From an uncultured Clostridia bacterium (GTDB lineage: Bacteria > Bacillota > Clostridia > Christensenellales > Borkfalkiaceae): 34,142 nt of DNA. Within the stretch, counting starts at the first letter, position 1; each line of letters starts with the position of its first letter. The notes under the pieces were generated by a model that saw only the letters and a list, made by a program, of their open reading frames with translations, did no database searches and was not told where the DNA came from. The DNA is taken from NCBI GenBank assembly GCA_959605945.1, contig CAUHGY010000011.1:1-34142 (forward strand). Direction: 5' to 3'. A program made the position numbers and the translations under genes. Positions 22,574 to 30,056 of the stretch are shown here, in pieces.

Positions 22574-23467
22574 ATGAACAACGTTAAAATTTTTTCAGAC
22601 CGCAAAGTCAAAAGAACCGTTTTCGCCATTATCATAACCGTGGCGGCGGCAATAGTATCTTCTCTTGCACTGCACGTATTCGTATATCCTTCGGAATTCG
22701 TTCCTCTGGGATTGGAAGCCATAGTTACCATGCTGCAAAAACTGACGGGGTTAAACGCAGGCTGGTTCAATCTGATACTGAATCTTCCGTTGATAATATA
22801 CGCGCTGTTCAGGCTGAATAAAAAATATGTGGCGTATACGCTCGTGTTCACGGTCGTTTCCTCTGTTTTGATTATCGTTTGGCAGGCGATAGGTTTTCCG
22901 CAGTATGTCACTGTCAACGAAAGGTTGCTTGCCGCTGTTTTTTCGGGCATCATGCTGGGTACGAGAACGGGATTTATGCTGAGAATAGGCGCGTCTACCG
23001 GTGGGGCGGACATTATTGCCGCGATGATTCAGAAAAAAATGCCGCATATCAACGTGGAAAGAATAATAAGCGTCATATGCCTTGTTATCATAGCTTGTTC
23101 GTACTTCGTATATAACGATTTCAACTGTATCCTGCTCGGCGTGGTGCAAATGTTCATTTCAGAAAGAGCAACGTCGATGATCATGAAAGACACGCGCCAT
23201 GCCATAGAAGTGAAAATAATCACCAAGCACCCGGAAGAAATAAGAGAAGACATTATAAATAATCTGCGCCACGGAGCGACGGTCATCGAAAGCCGCGGAA
23301 TGTATACGGGCGATGAAAATTCCATCATACTTTCTGTCCTGAATCTTTATCAGCTGTCGGATCTTTTCAATCTTGTCAAAAAGTATCCCGATACGTTTGT
23401 TTATTATACGGAAGCGCAGGGTGTATACGGAAATTTCAGACGTTTTAAAGACGAGGACGTCAAATAA
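22574..23467 (+). CDS. YitT-family membrane protein (DUF161/DUF2179)
   Basis: 297 residues. Six or so hydrophobic helices lie in the first 200 residues (FAIIITVAAAIVSSLALHVFVYPS; WFNLILNLPLIIYALF; YTLVFTVVSSVLIIVW), with the family's GASTGGADIIAAMI word, followed by a soluble DUF2179 domain (about 210-290, IEVKIITKHPEEIREDII and GDENSIILSVLN). Function of this family is not established. No Shine-Dalgarno is visible before the ATG, and the 40-nt gap after uxaA holds a hairpin ACCGCA/TGCGGT. Lying inside a uronate operon with no other transporter, it may help import or sense the substrate; that is inference. Confidence 0.9.
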   Translation: MNNVKIFSDRKVKRTVFAIIITVAAAIVSSLALHVFVYPSEFVPLGLEAIVTMLQKLTGLNAGWFNLILNLPLIIYALFRLNKKYVAYTLVFTVVSSVLIIVWQAIGFPQYVTVNERLLAAVFSGIMLGTRTGFMLRIGASTGGADIIAAMIQKKMPHINVERIISVICLVIIACSYFVYNDFNCILLGVVQMFISERATSMIMKDTRHAIEVKIITKHPEEIREDIINNLRHGATVIESRGMYTGDENSIILSVLNLYQLSDLFNLVKKYPDTFVYYTEAQGVYGNFRRFKDEDVK

Positions 23468-23481
23468 AAAGGAGTTTTTCC

Positions 23482-24873
23482 ATGAGTTATATTAAAGATG
23501 ATTTTCTGCTTGAAAACAAAACGGCGAAGTATCTTTACGATACTTATGCCGCAGAAATGCCTGTATTTGATTATCACTGCCATTTGCCCGAAAAGGAAAT
23601 TTTCGAGAATAAAGAGTTTAAAAATATTTTTGAAGTGTGGCTCAAAGGCGACCATTACAAATGGCGGCTTATGCGCAACTACGGCGTCAGTGAAGAGTAT
23701 ATAACCGGGGACAAGCCGGATAAGGAAAAATTTATAACATACTGCACAGTGCTGGGGACGGCGTTCGGCAATCCGCTCTATCATTGGTCTCAGATTGAAC
23801 TGAAAGAGTTTTTTAACTGCGAACTCGAAATAAACGCCGAAAATGCCGAACAGATCTGGGACTGGTGCAACGAATTCATAAAAATAAACAAGATCACGCC
23901 GCAGAAACTTATAGAGCAGTCGCGCGTAAGATATATATTTACCACCAATGAAGTGTTTGACGACACATCGATATTCGTTAAAATAGCAGAAAAGGGTTTC
24001 GGCTTCAAAGTTATTCCGGCTTTCCGGGCCGATAAAATAATGAATATAGAAGCTGAAAAATATAACGACTTCGTTGATTTGCTGCAAAGCGTTACTTTTG
24101 CCGTGAACAATCTTACGGATCTTGAAAAAGCCCTTAAAGTACGTCTGGAAGAGTTTATGAAAGTGGGCACCGTTGCAAGCGATATTGCGCTCGAACGCGT
24201 GTGCGAAATATCCGACAGGGCGGAAGCGGAAGCGGTATTTTTAAAACGCAGGGGCGGAGAACGCGTCAGTGAGAAAGAAACAGAAATTTTCAAGGGATAT
24301 TTGACGTATTTTCTGATGAAAATGTATGCCGAACACGGCATCAGAACCGAACTGCACGTGGGCGCCATGCGCAACAATAACACCGAAATGTTCGTCAAAC
24401 TCGGTCTTGACGCCGGTTTTGACAGTATTTCGCAGGATGACAGTATAAAAAATATGTCGCGTCTTTTCGACAGGCTGAACAGCGAAAAGGCGCTGCCATG
24501 TACGGTGGTATTTAACTTAAATCCCAAAATGAATGCGGAAATCATGACGCTTATCGGAAGTTTCCAATCTTCTGAAGCCAGGGGTAAACTGCAATACGGC
24601 CCCGCATGGTGGTTTCTCGACAATAAAGTCGGGATGCAAAAGCATCTGGATGATTTGACGGCAACGGGACATATAGGCGCGTTTATAGGAATGCTGACGG
24701 ACAGCAGATCTTTTCTTTCATATCCCAGACATCATTATTTCAGAAGGATTTTATGCAATTATCTGGGAACGTTGATTGAGAAAGGGGAGATGACGTCGGA
24801 TATGAAAACGGTAGGAAAAGTTATAACCGACGTGTGTTACTGCAATGCAATAAAATATTTCGGAGTAAAATAG
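23482..24873 (+). CDS. uxaC: Glucuronate/galacturonate isomerase
   Basis: 463 residues, usual length; isomerises D-glucuronate to fructuronate and D-galacturonate to tagaturonate. The N-terminal metal-binding HxH is H32/H34 in FDYHCHLPEKEI, with LHVGAMRNNN and a C-terminal YPRHHYFRRILCNYLG as in the family. AAAGGAG precedes the ATG. It initiates the pathway, although third or fourth in gene order. Confidence 0.96.
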   Translation: MSYIKDDFLLENKTAKYLYDTYAAEMPVFDYHCHLPEKEIFENKEFKNIFEVWLKGDHYKWRLMRNYGVSEEYITGDKPDKEKFITYCTVLGTAFGNPLYHWSQIELKEFFNCELEINAENAEQIWDWCNEFIKINKITPQKLIEQSRVRYIFTTNEVFDDTSIFVKIAEKGFGFKVIPAFRADKIMNIEAEKYNDFVDLLQSVTFAVNNLTDLEKALKVRLEEFMKVGTVASDIALERVCEISDRAEAEAVFLKRRGGERVSEKETEIFKGYLTYFLMKMYAEHGIRTELHVGAMRNNNTEMFVKLGLDAGFDSISQDDSIKNMSRLFDRLNSEKALPCTVVFNLNPKMNAEIMTLIGSFQSSEARGKLQYGPAWWFLDNKVGMQKHLDDLTATGHIGAFIGMLTDSRSFLSYPRHHYFRRILCNYLGTLIEKGEMTSDMKTVGKVITDVCYCNAIKYFGVK

Positions 24874-24874
24874 A

Positions 24875-25444
24875 ATGGACAGAATTATACCGGTAGTTGT
24901 TATTAAAGAGCCAGAACAAACCGTGCCGATGCTTTCGGCGCTTAAAGAAGGCGGCATAAATTGCGCGGAAATTACTTTCCGCACTGCCTGTGCGGAGGAC
25001 GCAATAAAAATTGCCGTCGGAAATTTCCCCGACATGAACGTGGGAGCGGGAACGGTCATCAATGCGGAACAGGCGGAAAAAGCGTATGCCGCGGGAGCGA
25101 AATTCATTGTTTCGCCCGGGCTTTCCGAAGAAGTTGCGGCGTTCTGCAAGGAAAAAAATCTCGATTATTTCCCCGGATGCGTCACTCCTACGGAGATCAT
25201 GAAAGCCATATCTCTCGGAATAAATATCGTCAAATTTTTCCCCGCTAACGTCTATGGCGGACTTAAAGCGTTAAAAGCGCTTTCTGCGCCGTTCCCGCAG
25301 ATAAAGTTTATACCTACCGGCGGAGTGGATCTTACAAATCTTTCGGAATTTCTGTCCTTTGAAAAAATTTACGCCGTCGGCGGAAGTTTTATGATGAAGG
25401 GCGATATAGTTAAAAATTGCAAGGAGATAATGAAACTTTTATGA
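24875..25444 (+). CDS. eda: KDPG aldolase (2-keto-3-deoxy-6-phosphogluconate aldolase)
   Basis: 189 residues; splits KDPG into pyruvate and glyceraldehyde-3-phosphate through a Schiff base. The lysine is K120 in INIVKFFPANVYGG, and E32 in CAEITFRT is the expected general acid/base. Other family words: GAGTVINAEQAEKAYAAGAKFIVSPG, FPGCVTPTEIM, PTGGVDLTNL. It begins 1 nt after the uxaC stop and its own stop overlaps kdgK by four bases (ATGA). Confidence 0.94.
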   Translation: MDRIIPVVVIKEPEQTVPMLSALKEGGINCAEITFRTACAEDAIKIAVGNFPDMNVGAGTVINAEQAEKAYAAGAKFIVSPGLSEEVAAFCKEKNLDYFPGCVTPTEIMKAISLGINIVKFFPANVYGGLKALKALSAPFPQIKFIPTGGVDLTNLSEFLSFEKIYAVGGSFMMKGDIVKNCKEIMKLL

Positions 25445-26460
25445 AAGTTATAACGTTCGGCGAACTTATGCTTCGTCTTGCCCCCGAAAACTATCTGAGA
25501 TTTGTGCAGAGCGATAAATACGAGGCGACCTTCGGCGGCGCGGAAGCCAACGTCGCTGTGTCGCTTGCCAATTACGGCGAGGATGTTGCCTTCGTTACCA
25601 AACTTCCCGATCACGAAATCGGGCAGGCGGCAGTCAATTCTTTGAGAAAATTCGGCGTTGATACTTCGTTGATTGTCCGCGGCGGCGACAGAGTAGGTAT
25701 TTATTATTGCGAGAAGGGTGCCAGTCAGCGTCCCAGCAAGGTCATTTACGACAGAGCGGGAAGCGCGATAGCAACTGCCCGGGCAAGCGATTTTAATTGG
25801 GCGAAAATATTCAAAGGCGCGGACTGGTTTCATTTTACGGGGATAACGCCTGCTCTTTCCGACAGCATGGCAAAAATCTGTTTAACTGCCGCAAAAGAAG
25901 CCAAAAAACGCAACGTGACCGTATCGTGCGATCTTAATTTCAGAAAAAAACTGTGGAGCAAGGAAAAGGCCGGCGCAGTGATGGGCGAGATATGTTCTTA
26001 CGTGGATTACTGCATTGCCAATGAGGAGGACGCGAAGGACGTGTTCGGTATAGAAGCGGACAATACGGATATAAACAGCGGCAAACTGGACAAGGAAGGT
26101 TATATTTCCGTGGCGAAAAAACTTACCGATATGTTCGGATTCAAAGGGGTGGCGATAACTTTGCGCGAAAGTCTTTCCGCAAACGATAACAATTGGAGCG
26201 GCATGCTTTATAGCGGCGGAAATGCATATTTTTCAAAAAAATACGCCATGCATATAGTGGACCGCGTAGGCGGCGGAGATTCTTTCGGCGGCGGACTTAT
26301 ATATTCGCTCAGAAAAGGATATGACGCCCAAAAAGTGATTGAGTTTGCAGTTGCGGCAAGCTGTTTGAAACACAGCATAGAAGGCGACTATAATGCCGTT
26401 TCCGTCAAAGAAGTGGAAACACTTGCGGGGGGCAACGCTTCCGGAAGAGTGCAGCGGTAA
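25441..26460 (+). CDS. kdgK: 2-keto-3-deoxygluconate kinase (PfkB family)
   Basis: 339 residues from the ATG at 25441, which overlaps the eda stop (ATGA); an earlier alternative start lacks support. PfkB signs are GELMLRLAPENYLRF, FGGAEANVAVSLANYG, the substrate-binding region and the C-terminal DRVGGGDSFGGGLI with the catalytic D280. It phosphorylates KDG to KDPG for Eda. Last gene of the operon. PfkB enzymes vary in substrate, but the neighbours make this assignment strong. Confidence 0.92.
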   Translation: MKVITFGELMLRLAPENYLRFVQSDKYEATFGGAEANVAVSLANYGEDVAFVTKLPDHEIGQAAVNSLRKFGVDTSLIVRGGDRVGIYYCEKGASQRPSKVIYDRAGSAIATARASDFNWAKIFKGADWFHFTGITPALSDSMAKICLTAAKEAKKRNVTVSCDLNFRKKLWSKEKAGAVMGEICSYVDYCIANEEDAKDVFGIEADNTDINSGKLDKEGYISVAKKLTDMFGFKGVAITLRESLSANDNNWSGMLYSGGNAYFSKKYAMHIVDRVGGGDSFGGGLIYSLRKGYDAQKVIEFAVAASCLKHSIEGDYNAVSVKEVETLAGGNASGRVQR

Positions 26461-26570
26461 TGTCGATCGCGGGTATCTTTGCCGAGATACTGTATGTTTC
26501 TGAATAGACAGCGATATTTTTAATTATTTCGCCGGTAAAGGCATCATTAAAAGATTGAGTAAAAAGAAAA

Positions 26571-27275
26571 TTACGGCAAGTCTGCTCGGGCTTGCCTTTT
26601 TTTCATTTTCGACCAGCATATAAATCCGTATATATCGTTTACCAGAAAAGCGGTAAAGCACGTTGCTACGGAAATATATCTCACATCGGTCTGAATTGCC
26701 GCCGCAGTCCAAAGGACAATCAGAATTATATCGTTTGTCGCATATCCGAGCGCGTAAAATTCGCTTCGCCTGAAAGTAAGGTATACCGCTGCAAAACTCG
26801 TCGTAACGGATATAGTGCTCGGAATGATGTTTGCAGTACCGAGAGATTTTAAAATAAAATAGAATGCCGCGGTTACCGCCAAAGCAAGAATACCCGCAAA
26901 AATAAATTCGGATTTTTTCAGTTTATTCACTTCGACTTCCGATCTGTTGCCCTGATACGGATGTTTTAACCAGGAAATAAGAGCAAAGAGCGCCATCGGC
27001 GCAGTCATCCCGGCGTATGTGATCATTTCTCCGTAATAAGCGGTTTGGTATGAAATTATACTGTAAAGTATGCTGAATACGATAACCAGCAGCTGTCCCA
27101 AAGGATTGCCTTTGGCGCAGAATATCAGGGAAACTACCCCCACAAGCGACGCCGCAAGGGTAAGCGGATTTTGGCGGTCGAACAAAATGTAAGTTATTAT
27201 TATTGCCGCGGCGGAAACTGTCAGCAGAGCAATTTCGCCTTTTGTGAAACGAAAACCAAAAAAATTTTTTTTCAT
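26571..27275 (-). CDS. pnuC: PnuC-family vitamin transporter (nicotinamide mononucleotide/riboside type)
   Basis: 234 residues from the ATG at 27275. A TTG 14 codons upstream extends the frame but lies inside the leader hairpin. Seven or so membrane helices are present, with the family patterns TLAASLVGVVSLIFCAKGNPLG, SIISYQTAYYGEM, FALISWLKHPY and YALGYATNDIILIVLW. PnuC proteins are facilitators trapped by intracellular phosphorylation, normally for nicotinamide riboside; some relatives take thiamine, riboflavin or deoxynucleosides, so the substrate is not settled. Transcribed leftward from a strong promoter and a structured leader. Confidence 0.88.
   Translation of the reverse strand: MKKNFFGFRFTKGEIALLTVSAAAIIITYILFDRQNPLTLAASLVGVVSLIFCAKGNPLGQLLVIVFSILYSIISYQTAYYGEMITYAGMTAPMALFALISWLKHPYQGNRSEVEVNKLKKSEFIFAGILALAVTAAFYFILKSLGTANIIPSTISVTTSFAAVYLTFRRSEFYALGYATNDIILIVLWTAAAIQTDVRYISVATCFTAFLVNDIYGFICWSKMKKRQARADLP
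26575..26603 (+). terminator. Terminator of the hexuronate operon, inside the end of convergent pnuC
   Basis: GGCAAG (26575-26580) pairs with CTTGCC (26591-26596) around a 10-nt loop, followed by seven T (26597-26603). It stops the plus-strand transcript 115 nt after kdgK and lies within the last codons of pnuC on the other strand. From 26461 to 26570 nothing else was seen. Confidence 0.75.
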
Positions 27276-27376
27276 ATATTTTTCCAAAAAATAAGCATCC
27301 GCGAACACGTCTTCCAAGACCTAACGACGTGCAAACGAATGCATAAGCATCTTACTACCCGGTGGCAGCATAATTT
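27276..27376 (-). promoter_or_regulatory. Structured 5' leader of pnuC with terminator-like hairpin and possible leader peptide
   Basis: In the roughly 100-nt minus-strand leader, TATGCATTCG pairs with CGGATGCTTA (one mismatch, one G-U pair) and, inside it, CACGTC pairs with GACGTG. The outer stem is followed by ATTTTTT and then the ribosome-binding region, as in an attenuator. An open frame at 27371-27321 reads MLPPGSKMLMHSFARR, ends at TAG, and is in the same frame as pnuC. It could be an NAD-related or other riboswitch; I cannot match a known class. Confidence 0.5.
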
Positions 27377-27382
27377 TTGTAT

Positions 27383-27411
27383 AATATATCAAAAAAAACG
27401 AGCGATGTCAA
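27383..27411 (-). promoter_or_regulatory. Sigma-A promoter for pnuC
   Basis: On the minus strand TTGACA (27411-27406), 17-nt spacer, TATATT (27388-27383); start expected near 27376. Confidence 0.82.
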
Positions 27412-27565
27412 TCATTTGAAAGACACACGGAAAAAATTTTGTATCGCACGGTAAAATTTCAGTCCGTCTGCCCGAGAAAATCCGAACTCGGCAAATGAGC
27501 TCAGAAAAGACCTGATTTTTACAAAATCCGCAATGCTGTCATAAATAAAAAATTCACGCAAAAAG

Positions 27566-27583
27566 GCAACACGTTGCATTTTT
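27566..27583. terminator. Weak bidirectional terminator candidate after the araC-type gene
   Basis: GCAAC (27566-27570) and GTTGC (27573-27577) form a short stem with ATTTTT on the plus side; on the minus strand the stem is followed by CTTTTT. The rest of 27421-27565 holds a modest hairpin CGAG/CTCG and no gene. Confidence 0.4.
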
Positions 27584-27601
27584 AAAAAGCCGCATTTTTT
27601 G

Positions 27602-28405
27602 TTATTTTATTTTTACTTCGTCGTTGCGGTATTGCAGAGGCGAGCGGTTGGCTTCTTTTTTGAACATGATCCCGAAATATTTTGCAGACGAAAAGCCCAA
27701 TTGTTTTGCGATAGCGGCAACGGGCTTATTTGTTTCGCGAAGAAGATATTTGGCTTCGGACAGGCGGAGATTCAGCTGATAGGAAATTATTGAACAGCGC
27801 ATATTATTATAAAAGCACTTGCAAAGCCAGGTTTTGGAAACGTAGAACATACGGCACAGGTCGTCGAGAGATATTTTTTCGGTATAATGCTTTTGCAGAT
27901 ATTCGATAACTTTTAAGGTTATGGGGTGAGTGACGGCGGTGTTCTGCGTGCGCGCAACAGGCTTTAAATAGTCGGTCAAATTTTCGCTTATAAGGTATAA
28001 AAGATGCCCGAGCAGCAAAGAAGTGTTGATGTTTTTATGTTTTGCCGCCGAAGCATCGATTTCGGAAAGACGGTTCAGAATTCCCACTATCTCGCGCCAG
28101 GAACGGTCGGAAAAAGTAAATACGCATTTTTCGGAAAGTTCGCTCAAAAATTCTGCCTGATAAGGGGCAACATAGTCGGGTGAGATGCATAAAAGTATGC
28201 GTCGGTAGGGACCGCCTTCGAATTTGTGCAGAACGTAGGGGGCTGTGACAACCATTGTGCCTTGCTCTATATTGAACAGCTGTGATTTTAAAATAACCGA
28301 TTTGCTTCCCTTTATCAGGAAATAAAGCTCGAAATATTCGTGGCTGTGCAGATTCGGCATATTATATAACCGACTTTCGGTTTCCTCGATCATAAAATAA
28401 TGCAT
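27602..28405 (-). CDS. AraC-family transcriptional regulator, candidate hexuronate regulator
   Basis: 267 residues: an N-terminal cupin-like sensing domain (LHSHEYFELYFLIKGSKSVIL, the metal/sugar-binding barrel) and a C-terminal double helix-turn-helix (about 165-262: VIEYLQKHYTEKISLDDLCRMFYVSKTWLCKCF and PVAAIAKQLGFSSAKYFGIMFKKEANRSPLQYR). The typical AraC end word is present. AGAGG lies before the ATG on the minus strand. Two 12-base direct repeats cover its own promoter, and the same word stands upstream of uxaB, so it probably controls both; the inducer (a uronate or a pathway intermediate) is inferred. Confidence 0.88.
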   Translation of the reverse strand: MHYFMIEETESRLYNMPNLHSHEYFELYFLIKGSKSVILKSQLFNIEQGTMVVTAPYVLHKFEGGPYRRILLCISPDYVAPYQAEFLSELSEKCVFTFSDRSWREIVGILNRLSEIDASAAKHKNINTSLLLGHLLYLISENLTDYLKPVARTQNTAVTHPITLKVIEYLQKHYTEKISLDDLCRMFYVSKTWLCKCFYNNMRCSIISYQLNLRLSEAKYLLRETNKPVAAIAKQLGFSSAKYFGIMFKKEANRSPLQYRNDEVKIK

Positions 28406-28428
28406 AAACCATTCCTCTTGTTTTTGAA

Positions 28429-28472
28429 TTTAATATATATGATATTTTAATATATATTCTATATTTTGTCAA
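28429..28472 (-). promoter_or_regulatory. araC-type promoter with paired direct repeats
   Basis: Minus-strand TTGACA (28472-28467), 17-nt spacer, TAAAAT (28449-28444). The plus-strand word TTTAATATATAT occurs at 28429-28440 and 28446-28457, period 17, overlapping the -10 box and start site, the arrangement expected for AraC-type autorepression. Confidence 0.7.
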
Positions 28473-28795
28473 TCGAAAAATTTTTGTAAAAGCAGCGCGG
28501 TTAAAGTGTTGCGCGATTAATAAATATCGCATGAAAATATTTTTTTACAGCGCTGAACACCGATTAATCGGACTGCACTTTCAATGCTTTAAAATTGTTG
28601 TTTATTTATATATTGCCGCTGCAAATGATATGTTCTATTACGCGGAAATTAAAAAAACGGTCATAAAGAAACAGCCTCCGGAGTATAAATAATTGAAAGT
28701 TATTGACATTTAAAGGCTGAAAAACGTTTGATTTTGTTGATAACCCCGGCAAATAAAGCAACTTATTAACAATTCAACTTTTATAAAGGAATTAT
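28473..28795. other. Intergenic stretch upstream of cwlD
   Basis: No supported gene. It contains a perfect 12-base palindrome CCGATTAATCGG (28560-28571), CAGCGCTG just before it, and a TTGACA (28703-28708) without a good -10 at 17 nt. A 53-codon frame at 28531-28692 lacks a Shine-Dalgarno. The cwlD promoter could not be assigned; a sporulation-sigma promoter is possible. Confidence 0.4.
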
Positions 28796-29512
28796 ATGGT
28801 GTATTTGAAAAAACGCAGTCTTATAGTAATTGCTGTTCTGCTAATAACCGCACTGACGTTTGCGCTGTGTTTCGGTGCGCTGTCGTCTCATCCCGTGGGC
28901 AGCGCCGACGTTACAGTTGCCAAAATAGTTCTTGATGCAGGTCACGGCGGCATTGACGGCGGCGTGGTAGGCGTCAGAACGGGAGTGAGAGAGAGCGAGC
29001 TTAATCTGAAAGTGGTAAAAAAACTTGAACGCTATCTGGTCGATGCCGGAATGGCGACGGTTCTTACACGCAGTACCGATGCGGGGCTTTACGGTGTTGC
29101 GGGCGGCAACTTAAAGCGCAGAGATATGGAAAAGCGGAGGGATATAATAAACGGTGCATCGCCGACTCTTGTAGTAAGCGTGCATATGAACAAATACAGT
29201 CTGTCTACCCGCCGCGGCGCACAGGTTTTTTATAAACCGGGGGACGACAATGCCGAAACTCTCGCTTCCTGCGTGCAGAAAAGCTTCAACGATATGGAAG
29301 AAGCCGTGAGGGAATGCTCTCCGCTGACCGGCGACTATTATATACTGAATTGTTCCGATTATCCGTCGATAATTGCCGAATGCGGGTTTTTATCGAATCC
29401 GGAAGATGAGGCGCTGCTTGTTACCGATGAATATCAAGACGCAGTCGCCTATGCCATTTTCAAAGGAATTGTCAATTATCTGTCTGAAACGTCGTTTGAA
29501 TTTTTTGACTGA
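28796..29512 (+). CDS. cwlD: N-acetylmuramoyl-L-alanine amidase, CwlD type
   Basis: 238 residues. An N-terminal signal/anchor helix (about 7-29, SLIVIAVLLITALTFALCF) is followed by an Amidase_3 domain whose zinc and catalytic residues are in place: H50 (VLDAGHGGIDGG), E66 (RESELNL), H130 (VSVHMNKY) and E195 (IIAECGFLSN). In spore formers CwlD removes peptide side chains so that muramic lactam can form in the cortex; it needs GerD/PdaA partners not seen here. AAAGGA precedes the ATG at 28796. It is ended by the terminator at 29533. Confidence 0.9.
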   Translation: MVYLKKRSLIVIAVLLITALTFALCFGALSSHPVGSADVTVAKIVLDAGHGGIDGGVVGVRTGVRESELNLKVVKKLERYLVDAGMATVLTRSTDAGLYGVAGGNLKRRDMEKRRDIINGASPTLVVSVHMNKYSLSTRRGAQVFYKPGDDNAETLASCVQKSFNDMEEAVRECSPLTGDYYILNCSDYPSIIAECGFLSNPEDEALLVTDEYQDAVAYAIFKGIVNYLSETSFEFFD

Positions 29513-29532
29513 TAAATCACGGTTAAAGTTTT

Positions 29533-29561
29533 GCCCGATTTGCGAAATATCGGGCTTTTTT
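29533..29561 (+). terminator. Intrinsic terminator after cwlD
   Basis: GCCCGAT (29533-29539) pairs with ATCGGGC (29549-29555) around a 9-nt loop, followed by six T. Confidence 0.9.
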
Positions 29562-29562
29562 A

Positions 29563-29591
29563 TTGTTTTTTGGGCAAAAATAATGTATAAT
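29563..29591 (+). promoter_or_regulatory. Promoter for mrnC-rlmB-sigH
   Basis: TTGTTT (29563-29568), 17-nt spacer, TATAAT (29586-29591); start expected near 29598. The weak -35 is offset by a perfect -10. Confidence 0.7.
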
Positions 29592-29597
29592 AAATGA

Positions 29598-29651
29598 AGC
29601 GATACAGCATAGCGGTTTAAGCCGCGGGCGAAATGTTTCGGGGGTGCTTTT
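29598..29651 (+). promoter_or_regulatory. Short mrnC leader with two hairpins
   Basis: GCGG (29612-29615) pairs with CCGC (29622-29625), and CGAA/TTCG (29629-29640) form a second stem. They are followed by GGGGGTG (29640-29646), the likely ribosome-binding site, and a T-run (29648-29653) that itself contains the TTG start codon. The outer AGCA/TGCT pair makes the whole resemble an attenuator. Confidence 0.4.
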
Positions 29652-30056
29652 TTGTTTCGGTTGGGCGATAAACTTGATATTACGCGGGTAAACAGCATAA
29701 ATCCCGTGGTGCTCGCTTTTGTGGGAGACGCCGTCTATTCTCTTTTTGTCAGGGAAAAGCTGGTGTTCGGCTGTGACTTTAAGACGGGGGAACTTAACAA
29801 ACTTACCACCGCGCAGGTAAAAGCCACGGCGCAGGCAGGTTTCGTTAAAGAAATCATGCCCCTTTTAACGGAAGAAGAAACGGCTGTTTTTAAAAGAGGC
29901 CGCAATGCAAAAAAAACCGCCAAAGCCAAAAACGCATCTGTTGCGGATTATAATATGTCGACGGGCTTTGAAGCGCTTTTGGGCTATCTTTATGTGCTCG
30001 GCAGACACGAAAGGCTTAATTTTTTACTAAACAAAGGAATTACAGATGAAAATTGA
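29652..30056 (+). CDS. mrnC: Mini-ribonuclease III
   Basis: 134 residues. Mini-III matures 23S rRNA ends; it has the RNase III catalytic domain without a dsRNA-binding domain. Active-site acids are D26 in VVLAFVGDAVYSLFVRE and E107 in STGFEALLGYLYV. The start is TTG at 29652, preceded by GGGGGTG at a suitable distance; no in-frame ATG exists upstream of the conserved region. It overlaps rlmB by 11 nt. Confidence 0.93.
   Translation: MFRLGDKLDITRVNSINPVVLAFVGDAVYSLFVREKLVFGCDFKTGELNKLTTAQVKATAQAGFVKEIMPLLTEEETAVFKRGRNAKKTAKAKNASVADYNMSTGFEALLGYLYVLGRHERLNFLLNKGITDEN

Noticed and set aside
27360..27380. Plus-strand reading of the pnuC leader as a separate gene or RNA
   Set aside because: The -35/-10 pair and the hairpin with its T-run only make sense on the minus strand.
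28531..28692. 53-codon frame (MKIFFYSAEHRLIGLHFQ...) between the araC-type gene and cwlD
   Set aside because: No Shine-Dalgarno, AT-driven composition, and it runs over the region expected to hold the cwlD promoter.
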